Source: Opisthocomus hoazin
Lineage: Eukaryota; Chordata; Aves; Opisthocomiformes; Opisthocomidae
Direction of reading: 5' to 3'
Length of the DNA: 64,000 bases
NCBI RefSeq assembly: GCF_030867145.1
Contig: NC_134428.1
Span: forward strand, 6,324,001 to 6,388,000
Shown piece after piece: positions 27,801-38,459 of this stretch; the stretch's first letter is position 1, and each line of letters begins with the position of its first letter. The notes beneath the pieces are model-generated. The model had not been told where the DNA came from. It saw only the letters and a list, made by a program, of their open reading frames with translations, and searched no databases. Both the position numbers and the translations under genes were made by a program.

Positions 27801-30800
27801 CTTTCGCAGCCCTGCTCCGAAAGTGCGAACGTCTGCAGATAGCTGGCAGGCAGAAGGGGTTAGCCTGGAAAGCTGTTGCTCAGCCTCATCTGCCCATGGC
27901 ACTGTTCGCATAGAGGCACAGAGAATGGGGCTGCTTGCTTATCTTGCCACTTGAAACTTCAAACGCATGCTGGGAATGGTGGTGTCCCTGCCAGGCTCCT
28001 ATCACAGCCCTGCTCCGAAAGTGCGAACGTCTGCAGATAGCTGGCAGCCAGAAGGGGCTAGCCTGGAAAGCTGTTGCTCAGCCTCATCTGCCCATGGCAG
28101 TGCTCGCACAGAGGCACAGAGAATGGGGCTGCTTGCTTGTCTTGCCACCTCAAACTTCAAATGTAGCCTGGGAAAGTTGGTGTCCCAGCCAGGCTCCTTT
28201 CGCAGCCCTGCTCCGAAAGTGCGAACGTCTGCAGATAGCTGGCAGCCAGAAGGGGCTAGCCTGGAAAGCTGTTGCTCAGCCTCATCTGCCCATGGCACTG
28301 TTCGCATAGAGGCACAGAGAATAGGGCTGCTTGCTTATCTTGCCACTTGAAACTTCAAACGCATGCTGGGAATGGTGGTGTCCCTGCCAGGCTCCTATCA
28401 CAGCCCTGCTCCGAAAGTGCGAACGTCTGCAGATAGCTGGCATCCAGAAGGGGCTAGCCTGGAAAGCTGTTGCTCAGCCTCATCTGCCCATGGCACTGCT
28501 CGCACAGAGGCACAGAGAATGGGGCTGCTTGCTTCTCTTGCAACCTCAAACTTGAAACGTAGCCTGGGAAATTTGGTGTCCCAGCCAGGCTCCTTTCACA
28601 GCCCTGCTCCGAAAGTGTGAACGTCTGCAGATAGCTGGCAGCCAGAAGGGGCTAGCCTGGAAAGCTGTTGCTCAGCCTCATCTGCCCATGGCACTGTTCG
28701 CATAGAGGCACAGAGAATGGGGCTGCTTGCTTATCTTGCCACTTGAAACTTCAAACGCATGCTGGGAATGGTGGTGTCCCAGCCAGGCTCCTTTCGCAGC
28801 CCTGCTCCGAAAATGTGAACGTCTGCAGATAGCTGGCAGGCAGAAGGGGCTAGCCTGGAAAGCTGTTGCTCAGCCTCGTCTGCTCATGGCAGTGCTCGCA
28901 CAGAGGCACAGAGAATGGGGCTGCTTGCTTGTCTTGCCACCTCAAACTTCAAACGTAGCCTGGGAAAGTTGGTGTCCCAGCCAGGCTCCTTTCGCAGCCC
29001 TGCTCCGAAAGTGCGAACGTCTGCAGATAGCTGGGAGCCAGAAGGGGCTAGCCTGGAAAGCTGTTGCTCAGCCTCATCTGCCCATGGCACTGTTCGCATA
29101 GAGGCACAGAGAATGGGGCTGCTTGCTTATCTTGCCACTTGAAACTTCAAACGCATGCTGGGAATGATGGTGTCCCTGCCAGGCTCCTATCACAGCCCTG
29201 CTCCGAAAATGTGAACGTCTGCAGATAGCTGGCAGCCAGAAGGGGCTAGCCTGGAAAGCTGTTGCTCAGCCTCATCTGCCCATGGCACTGTTCGCATAGA
29301 GGCACAGAGAATGGGGCTGCTTGCTTATCTTGCCACTTGAAACTTCAAACGCATGCTGGGAATGGTGGTGTCCCTGCCAGGCTCCTATCACAGCCCTGCT
29401 CCGAAAGTGCGAACGTCTGCAGATAGCTGGCAGGCAGAAGGGGCTAGCCTGGAAAGCTGTTGCTCAGCCTCATCTGCCCATGGCAGTGCTCGCACAGAGG
29501 CACAGAGATTGGGGCTGCTTGCTTGTCTTGCCACCTCAAACTTCAAACGTAGCCTGGGAAAGTTGGTGTCCCAGCCAGGCTCCTTTCGCAGCCCTGCTCC
29601 GAAAGTGCGAACGTCTGCAGATAGCTGGCAGGCAGAAGGGGCTAGCCTGGAAAGCTGTTGCTCAGCCTCATCTGCCCATGGCACTGTTCGCATAGAGGCA
29701 CAGAGAATGGGGCTGCTTGCTTATCTTGCCACTTGAAACTTCAAACGCATGCTGGGAATGGTGGTGTCCCAGCCAGGCTCCTTTCGCAGCCCTGCTCCGA
29801 AAGTGCGAACGTCTGCAGATAGCTGGCAGGCAGAAGGGGCTAGCCTGGAAAGCTGTTGCTCAGCCTCATCTGCCCATGGCACTGTTCGCATAGAGGCACA
29901 GAGAATGGGGCTGCTTGCTTATCTTGCCACGTCAAACTTCAAACGTAGCCTGGGAAAGTTGGTGTCCCTGCCAGGCTCCTTTCGCAGTCCTGCTCCGAAA
30001 GTGCGAACGTCTGCAGATAGCTGGCAGGCAGAAGGGGCTAGCCTGGAAAGCTGTTGCTCAGCCTCATCTGCCCATGGCACTGTTCGCACAGAGGCACAGA
30101 GAATGGGGCTGCTTGCTTATCTTGCCACTTGAAACTTCAAACGCATGCTGGGAATGGTGGTGTCCCTGCCAGGCTCCTATCACAGCCCTGCTCCGAAAAC
30201 GCGAACGTCTGCAGATAGCTGGCAGGCAGAAGGGGCTAGCCTGGAAAGCTGTTGCTCAGCCTCATCTGCCCATGGCACTGCTCGCACAGAGGCACAGAGA
30301 ATGGGGCTGCTTGCTTGTCTTGCCACCTCAAACTTCAAACGTAGCCTGGGAAAATTGGTGTCCCAGCCAGGCTCCTTTCGCAGCCCTGCTCCGAAAGTGC
30401 GAACGTCTGCAGATAGCTGGCAGCCAGAAGGGGCTAGCCTGGAAAGCTGTTGCTCAGCCTCATCTGCCCATGGCACTGTTCGCATAGAGGCACAGAGAAT
30501 GGGGCTGCTTGCTTATCTTGCCACTTGAAACTTCAAACGCATGCTGGGAATGGTGGTGTCCCAGCCAGGCTCCTTTCGCAGCCCTGCTCCGAAAGTGCGA
30601 ACGTCTGCAGATAGCTGGCAGCCAGAAGGGGCTAGCCTGGAAAGCTGTTGCTCAGCCTCATCTGCCCATGGCACTGTTCGCATAGAGGCACAGAGAATGG
30701 GGCTGCTTGCTTATCTTGCCACTTGAAACTTCAAATGCATGCTGGGAATGGTGGTGTCCCTGCCAGGCTCCTATCACAGCCCTGCTCCGAAAGTGCGAAC

Positions 30801-31856
30801 GTCTGCAGATAGCTGGCAGGCAGAAGGGGCTAGCCTGGAAAGCTGTTGCTCAGCCTCATCTGCCCATGGCACTGTTCGCATAGAGGCACAGAGAATGGGG
30901 CTGCTTGCTTGTCTTGCCACTTGAAACTTCAAACGCATGCTGGGAATGGTGGTGTCCCTGCCAGGCTCCTTTTACAGCCCTGCTCCGAAAGTGCGAACGT
31001 CTGCAGATAGCTGGCAGGCAGAAGGGGCTAGCCTGGAAAGCTGTTGCTCAGCCTCATCTGCCCATGGCACTGCTCGCACAGAGGCACAGAGAATGGGGCT
31101 GCTTGCTTGTCTTGCCACCTCAAACTTCAAACGTAGCCTGGGAAAGTTGGTATCCCAGCCAGGCTCCTTTCGCAGCCCTGCTCCGAAAGTGCGAACGTCT
31201 GCAGATAGCTGGCAGCCAGAAGGGTCTAGTCTGGAAAGCTGTTGCTCAGCCTCATCTGCCCATGGCACTGTTCGCATAGAGGCACAGAGAACGGGGCTGC
31301 TTGCTTATCTTGCCACTTGAAACTTCAAACGCATGCTGGGAATGGTGGTGTCCCTGCCAGGCTCCTATCACAGCCCTGCTCCGAGAGTGCGAACGTCTGC
31401 AGATAGCTGGCAGGCAGAAGGGGCTAGCCTGGAAAGCTGTTGCTCAGCCTCATCTGCCCATGGCAGTGCTCGCACAGAGGCACAGAGAATGGGGCTGCTT
31501 GCTTGTTTTGCCACCTCAAACTTCAAACGTAGCCTGGGAAAGTTGGTGTCCCAGCCAGGCTCCTTTCGCAGCCCTGCTCCGAAAGTGCGAACGTCTGCAG
31601 ATAGCTGGCAGCTAGAAGGGGCTAGTCTGGAAAGCTGTTGCTCAGCCTCATCTGCCCATGGCACTGTTCGCATAGAGGCACAGAGAATGGGGCTGCTTGC
31701 TTATCTTGCCACTTGAAACTTCAAACGCATGCTGGGAATGGTGGTGTCCCTGCCAGGCTACTTTCGCAGCCCTGCTCCGAGAGTGCGAACGTCTGCAGAT
31801 AGCTGGCAGGCAGAAGGGGCTAGCCTGGAGAGCTGTTGCTCAGCCTCATCTGCCCA

Positions 31857-33186
31857 TGGCACTGCTCGCACAGAGGCACAGAGACTGGGGCTGCTTGCTT
31901 GTCTTGCCCCCTCAAACTTCAAACATACCTTTGGTGGTCTGTGTAGGGGGCATCTGGCAGCCCTGCTCTGAAAATGAGAACGTCTGCAGATAGCTCACAG
32001 CCAGAAAGAGATAGCCTGGAAAGCTGTTGCTCAGCCTCATCTGCCCATGGCACTGCTCGCACAGAGGCACAGAGACTGGGGCTGCTTGCTTGTCTTGCCC
32101 CCTCAAACTTCAAACATACCTTTGGCGGTCTGTGTAGGGGGCCTCAGGCAGCCCTTCTCTGAAAATGCGAACGTCTGCAGATAGCTCGCAGCCAGAAAGA
32201 GATAGCCTGGAAAGCTGTTTGTCAGCCTCATCTGCCCATGGCACTACTCGCACAGAGGCACAGAGACTGGGGCTGCTTGCTTGTCTTGCCACCTCAAACT
32301 TGAAACGTAGCTTAGGTGGTTCATGCCGGGCGCCTCTGACAGCTCTGCTTAAAAATGCGAACGTCTGCAGATAGCTCGCAGCCAGAAAGAGCTAGCCTGG
32401 AAAGCTGTTGCTCATCCTCATCTGCCCATGGCACTGCTCGCACAGAGGCACAGAGACTGGGGCTGCTTGCTTGTCTTGCCCGCTCAAACTTCAAACATAG
32501 CTTTGGCGGACTCTGCAGGGAGCATCTGGCAGGCCTGCTCTGAAAATGTGAACGTCTGCAGATAGCTCGCAGCCAGAAAGAGACAGCCTGGAAAGCTGTA
32601 TGTCAGCCTCATCTGCCCATGGCACTACTCGCACAGAGGCACAGAGACTGGGGCTGCTTGCTTGTCTTGCCACCTCAAACTTCAAACGTAGCTTCGGTGG
32701 TTCATGTCGGGCGCCTCTGGCAGCCCTGCTTAAAAATGTGAACGTCTGCAGATAGCTCGCAGCCAGAAAGAGCTAGCCTGGAAAGCTGTTGCTCAGCCTC
32801 ATCTGCCCATGGGACTGCACGCACAGAGGCACAGAGACTGGGCTGCTTGCTTGTCTTGCCCGCTCAAACTTCAAACATGGTTTTGGCGGTCTGTGCAGGG
32901 GGCCTCAGGCAGCCCTGCTCTGAAAATGCGAACGTCTGCAGATAGCTCGCAGCCAGAAAGAGATAGCCTGGAAAGCTTTTTTTCAGCCTCATCTGCCCAT
33001 GGCACCGCTCGCACAGACGCACATAGACTGGGGTTGCTTGCTTCTCTTCCCCCTCAAACTTCAAAAGTAGCTTAGGTGGTCCGTTCCGGCCTCTTCCGGC
33101 TGCCCTGCTCTGCAAATGCGAACGTCTGCAGATAGCTCGCAGCCAGAAAGAGATAGCCTGGAAAGCTGTTGCTCAGCCTCATCTGC
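31857..33186 (+). repeat. Satellite array, type II, about 191-bp monomer (7 copies, first island)
   Basis: The spacing drops from 198 to about 191 bp. Type II marks are GAGACTGGGGCTG in place of GAGAATGGGGCTG, GATAGCTCGCAG in place of GATAGCTGGCAG, CAGAAAGAGMTAGCC in place of CAGAAGGGGCTAGCC, and CTCTGAAAATGCGAAC in place of CTCCGAAAGTGCGAAC. The 7-bp size difference lies in the segment between TTCAAA and CAGCCCTGCTC, which is about 33 bp here and about 40 bp in type I. The remaining sequence aligns throughout, so the two families share an ancestor. The right edge (33,156-33,217) is the joint of a 2,917-bp tandem duplication. Confidence 0.95.
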
Positions 33187-34772
33187 CCATGGCACTGCTC
33201 GCACAGAGGCACAGAGAATGGGGCTGCTTGCTTGTCTTGCCACCTCAAACTTCAAACGTAGCCTGGGAAAGTTGGTGTCCCAGCCAGGCTCCTTTCGCAG
33301 CCCTGCTCCGAAAGTGCGAACGTCTGCAGATAGCTGGCAGCCAGAAGGGGCTAGCCTGGAAAGCTGTTGCTCAGCCTCATCTGCCCATGGCACTGTTCGC
33401 ATAGAGGCACAGAGAATGGGGCTGCTTGCTTATCTTGCCACTTGAAACTTCAAACGCATGCTGGGAATGGTGGTGTCCCAGCCAGGCTCCTTTCGCAGCC
33501 CTGCTCCGAAAGTGCGAACGTCTGCAGATAGCTGGCAGCCAGAAGGGGCTAGCCTGGAAAGCTGTTGCTCAGCCTCATCTGCCCATGGCACTGTTCGCAT
33601 AGAGGCACAGAGAATGGGGCTGCTTGCTTATCTTGCCACTTGAAACTTCAAATGCATGCTGGGAATGGTGGTGTCCCTGCCAGGCTCCTATCACAGCCCT
33701 GCTCCGAAAGTGCGAACGTCTGCAGATACCTGGCAGCCAGAAGGGGCTAGCCTGGAAAGCTGTTGCTCAGCCTCATCTGCCCATGGCACTGTTCGCATAG
33801 AGGCACAGAGAATGGGGCTGCTTGCTTGTCTTGCCACTTGAAACTTCAAACGCATGCTGGGAATGGTGGTGTCCCTGCCAGGCTCCTTTTGCAGCCCTGC
33901 TCCAAAAGTGCGAACGTCTGCAGATAGCTGGCAGGCAGAAGGGGCTAGCCTGGAGAGCTGTTGCTCAGCCTCATCTGCCCATGGCACTGCTCGCACAGAG
34001 GCACAGAGAATGGGGCTGCTTGCTTGTCTTGCCACCTCAAACTTCAAACGTAGCCTGGGAAAGTTGGTGTCCCAGCCAGGCTCCTTTCGCAGCCCTGCTC
34101 CGAAAGTGCGAACGTCTGCAGATAGCTGGCAGCCAGAAGGGTCTAGTCTGGAAAGCTGTTGCTCAGCCTCATCTGCCCATGGCACTGTTCGCATAGAGGC
34201 ACAGAGAACGGGGCTGCTTGCTTATCTTGCCACTTGAAACTTCAAACGCATGCTGGGAATGGTGGTGTCCCTGCCAGGCTCCTATCACAGCCCTGCTCCG
34301 AGAGTGCGTACGTCTGCACATAGCTGGCAGGCAGAAGGGGCTAGCCTGGAAAGCTGTTGCTCAGCCTCATCTGCCCATGGCAGTGCTCGCACAGAGGCAC
34401 AGAGAATGGGGCTGCTTGCTTGTTTTGCCACCTCAAACTTCAAACGTAGCCTGGGAAAGTTGGTGTCCCAGCCAGGCTCCTTTCGCAGCCCTGCTCCGAA
34501 AGTGCGAACGTCTGCAGATAGCTGGCAGCTAGAAGGGGCTAGTCTGGAAAGCTGTTGCTCAGCCTCATCTGCCCATGGCACTGTTCGCATAGAGGCACAG
34601 AGAATGGGGCTGCTTGCTTATCTTGCCACTTGAAACTTCAAACGCATGCTGGGAATGGTGGTGTCCGTGCCAGGCTCCTTTCGCAGCCCTGCTCCGAAAG
34701 TGCGAACGTCTGCAGATAGCTGGCAGGCAGAAGGGGCTAGCCTGGAGAGCTGTTGCTCAGCCTCATCTGCCC
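33187..34772 (+). repeat. Satellite array, type I island (8 copies)
   Basis: Eight 198-bp type I monomers lie between two type II blocks. Monomer by monomer they match 30,270-31,856 at a constant offset of 2,917 bp. Shared rare variants include GAGAACGGGG (31,290 and 34,207), CTCCGAGAGTGCG (31,380 and 34,297), GCTTGTTTTGCC (31,501 and 34,418) and CTAGAAGGGGCTAGTCTGG (31,611 and 34,528). The island is therefore the second copy of the end of the first type I block. The switch back to type II falls between 34,744 and 34,801. Confidence 0.95.
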
Positions 34773-37700
34773 ATGGCACTGCTCGCACAGAGGCACAGAG
34801 ACTGGGGCTGCTTGCTTGTCTTGCCCCCTCAAACTTCAAACATACCTTTGGTGGTCTGTGTAGGGGGCATCTGGCAGCCCTGCTCTGAAAATGCGAACGT
34901 CTGCAGATAGCTCACAGCCAGAAAGAGATAGCCTGGAAAGCTGTTGCTCAGCCTCATCTGCCCATGGCACTGCTCGCACAGAGGCACAGAGACTGGGGCT
35001 GCTTGCTTGTCTTGCCCCCTCAAACTTCAAACATACCTTTGGCGGTCTGTGTAGGGGGCCTCAGGCAGCCCTTCTCTGAAAATGCGAACGTCTGCAGATA
35101 GCTCGCAGCCAGAAAGAGATAGCCTGGAAAGCTGTTTGTCAGCCTCATCTGCCCATGGCACTACTCGCACAGAGGCACAGAGACTGGGGCTGCTTGCTTG
35201 TCTTGCCACCTCAAACTTCAAACGTAGCTTAGGTGGTTCATGCCGGGCGCCTCTGGCAGCTCTGCTTAAAAATGCGAACGTCTGCAGATAGCTCGCAGCC
35301 AGAAAGATCTAGCCTGGAAAGCTGTTGCTCAGCCTCATTTGCCCATGGGACTGCTCGCACAGAGGCACAGAGACTGGGCTGCTTGCTTGTCTTGCCCGCT
35401 CAAACTTCAAACATAGATTTGGCGGTCTGTGCAGGGGGCCTCAGGCAGCCCTGCTCTGAAAATGCAAACGTCTGCAGATAGATAGCAGGCAGAAAGAGCT
35501 AGCGTGGAAAGATTTTTTCAGCCTCATCTGCCCATGGCACCGCTCGCACAGACGCACAGAGACTGGAGCTGCTTGCTTCTCTTCCCCCTCAAACTTCAAA
35601 AGTAGCTTAGGTGGTCCGTTCCGGCCTCTTCCGGCAGCCCTGCTCTGCAAATGCGAACGTCTGCAGATAGCTCGCAGCCAGAAAGAGCTAGCCTGGAAAG
35701 CTGTTTGTCAGCCTCATCTGCCCATGGCACTACTCGCACAGAGGCACAGAGACTGGGGCTGCTTGCTTGTCTTGCCACCTCAAACTTCAAACGTAGCTTA
35801 CGTGGTCCATACCGGGCGCCTCCGGCAGGCCTGCTCTGAAAATTCAAACATCTGCAGGTAGCTCGCAGCCAGAAAGGGCTAGCCTGGAAAGCTGTTGCTC
35901 AGCCTCATCTGCCCATGGCACTGCTCGCACAGAGGCACAGAGACTGGGGCTGCTTGCTTGTCTTGCCACCTCAAACTTCAAACGTAGCTTAGCTGGTCCG
36001 TGCCGGGCACCTCCAGCAGCCCTGCTCTGAAAATGCGAACGTCTGCAGATAGCTCGCAGCCAGAAAGAGCTAGCCTGGAAAGCTGTTTGTCAGCCTCATC
36101 TGCCCATGGCACTACTCGCACAGAGGCACAGAGACAGGGCCTGCTTGCTTGTCTTGCCCCCTCAAACTTCAAACATAGCTTTGGCGTTCTGTGTAGGGGG
36201 CATCTGGCAGCCCTGCTCTGAAAATGCTAACGTCTGCAGATAGCTCGCAGGCAGAAAGAGCTAGCCTGGAAAGCTGTTTGTCAGCCTCATCTGCCCATGG
36301 CACTACTCGCACAGAGGCACAGAGACTGGGGCTGCTTGCTTGTCTTGCCACCTCAAACTTCAAACGTAGCTTAGCTGGTCCGTTCTGGCCTCTTTCGGCA
36401 GCCCTGCTCTGAAAATGCAAACGTCTGCAGATAGCTCGCAGCCAGAAAGAGATAGCCTGGAAAGCTTTTTTTCAGCCTCATCTGCCCATGGCACCGCTCG
36501 CACAGACGCACAGAGACTGGGGCTGCTTGCTTGTCTTCCCCCTCAAACTTCAAAAGTAGCTTAGGTGGTCCGTTCCGGACTCTTCCGGCTGCCCTGCTCT
36601 GCAAATGCGAACGTGTGCAGATAGCTCGCAGCCAGAAAGAGATAGCCTGGAAAGCTGTTGCTCAGCCTCATCTGCCCATGGCACTGCTCGCACAGAGGCA
36701 CAGAGACTGGGGCTGCTTGCTTGTCTTGCCACTTCAATCTTCAAAATTAGATTTCGGCATCCGTGCAGGGGGCCTGCGGCAGGCCTGCTCTGAAAATTCG
36801 AACATCTGCAGATAGCTCTCAGGCAGAAAGAGATAGCCTGGAAAGCTGTTGCTCAGCCTCATCTGCCCATGGCACCGCTCACACAGAGGCACAAAGACTG
36901 GGGCTGCTTGCTTGTCTTGCCCCTCAAACTTCAAACATAGCTTTGGCGTTCTGTGTAGGGCGCATCTGGCAGCCCTGCTCTGAAAATGCGAACGTCTGCA
37001 GATAGCTCGCAGCCAGAAAGAGCTAGCCTGGAAAGCTGTTGCTCATCCTCATCTGCCCATGGCACTGCTCGCACAGAGGCACAGAGACTGGGGCTTCTTG
37101 CTTGTCTTGCCCCCTCAAACTTCAAACTTATATTTGGGCATCCGTGCAGGGAGCCTCCGGCAGCCCTGCTCTGAAAATTCAAACATCTGCAGGTAGCTCG
37201 CAGGCAGAAAGAGCTAGCCTGTAAAGCTGTTGCTCAGCCTCATCTGCCCATGGCACTGCTCGCACAGAGGCACAGAGACTGGGGCTGCTTGCTTGTCTTG
37301 CCACTTCAATCTTCAAACTTAGATTTAGGCATCCGTGCAGGGGCCCTCCGGCAGCCCTGCTCTGCAAATGCGAACGTCTGCAGATAGCTCTCAGGCAGAA
37401 AGAGCTAGCCTGGAAAGCTGTTGCTCAGCCTCATTTGCCCATGGGACTGCTCGCACAGAGGCACAGAGACTGGGCTGCTTGCTTGTCTTGCCCGCTCAAA
37501 CTTCAAACATGGATTTGGCGGTCTGTGCAGGGGGCCTCAGGCAGCCCTGCTCTGCAAATGCGAACGTCTGCAGATAGCTCGCAGGCAGAAAGAGCTAGCC
37601 TGGAAAGCTTTTTTTCAGCCTCATCTGCCCAGGACACCGCTCGCACAGACGCACAGAGACTGGGGCTGCTTGCTTGTCTTCCCCCTCAAACTTCAAAAGT

Positions 37701-38459
37701 AGCTTAGGTGGTCCGTTCCGGCCTCTTCCTACAGCCCTGCTCTGCAAATGCGAACGTCTGCAGATAGCTCGCAGCCAGAAAGAGATAGCCTGGAAAGCTG
37801 TTTGTCAGCCTCATCTGCGCATGGCAGTGCTCGCACAGAGGCACAGAGACTGGGGCTGCTTGCTTGTCTTGCCCCCTAAAACTTCAAACTTATATTTGGG
37901 CATCCGTGCAGGGGGCCTCCGGCAGCCCTGCTCTGAAAATTCAAACATCTGCAGGTAGCTCGCAGGCAGAAAGAGCTATCCTGGAAAGCTGTTGCGCAGC
38001 CTCATCTGCCCATGGCACTACTCTCACAGAGGCACAGAGACTGGGGCTGCTTCCTTGTCTTGCCCCCTCAAACTTCAAACGTAGCTTCGGTGGTCCGTGC
38101 CGGGCACCTCCAGCAGCCCTGCTCTGAAAATGCGAACGTCTGCAGATAGCTCGCAGGCAGAAAGAGCTAGCCTGGAAAGCTGTTTGTCAGCCTCATCTGC
38201 CCATGGCACTGCTCGCACAGAGGCACAGAGACTGGGGCTGCTTGCTTGTCTTGCCCCCTCAAACTTCAAACATACCTTTGGCGGTCTGTGTAGGGGGTCT
38301 CAGGCAGCCCTTCTCTGAAAATGCGAACGTCTGCAGATAGCTCGCAGCCAGAAAGAGCTATCCTGGAAAGCTGTTTGTCAGCCTCATCTGCCCATGGCAC
38401 TACTCGCACAGAGGCACAGAGACTGGGGCTGCTTGCTTGTCTTGCCACCTCAAACTTCA

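Larger units (their letters stand above)
1..31856 (+). repeat. Satellite array, type I, 198-bp monomer (about 161 copies)
   Basis: Head-to-tail 198-bp units, open at the left window edge. Landmarks in each unit, in order: GAGAATGGGGCTGCTTGCTT; a TCAAAC/TTCAAAC pair; a 40-bp segment ending TCGCAGCCCTGCTC; GAACGTCTGCAGATAGCTGG (one PstI site); GAAGGGGCTAGCCTGG (NheI); and GCTCAGCCTCATCTGCCCAT followed by GG (NcoI). Two monomer forms often alternate, giving a 396-bp dimer: form A reads ACTTGAAACTTCAAACGCATGC and form B reads ACCTCAAACTTCAAACGTAGCC (each given in part as landmarks). About six CpGs per unit survive in most copies. The monomer register drifts by only three 1-bp deletions over the block (near 10,636, 20,551 and 20,854). 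Long open frames in several frames follow from 198 being divisible by 3 and are not annotated as genes. The right limit is a switch to type II somewhere between 31,829 and 31,883; the midpoint is given. Confidence 0.97.
30270..35700 (+). repeat. 2.9-kb tandem duplication spanning the type I/type II boundary
   Basis: Positions 30,270-33,186 and 33,187-about 35,700 are copies. The offset is 2,917 bp through about 32,310/35,227, then drops to about 2,536 (for example 32,811 against 35,347), so two type II monomers are missing from the second copy. Both copies contain the same I-to-II switch (31,856 and 34,773). The II-to-I switch at 33,187 is where copy one meets copy two. Confidence 0.85.

Noticed and set aside
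1..34800. Dozens of long overlapping open frames (up to 322 codons at 17,047-18,015; 254 codons on the minus strand at 4,776-5,540) encoding 66-residue tandem repeats
   Set aside because: They follow from a 198-bp period divisible by 3 with few stops. Three frames on both strands are open at once, stops recur at the same monomer sites (CGCATAG, CACTTGA), no promoter or splice context exists, and the related 191-bp units cannot keep frame. They should not be annotated as repeat proteins.
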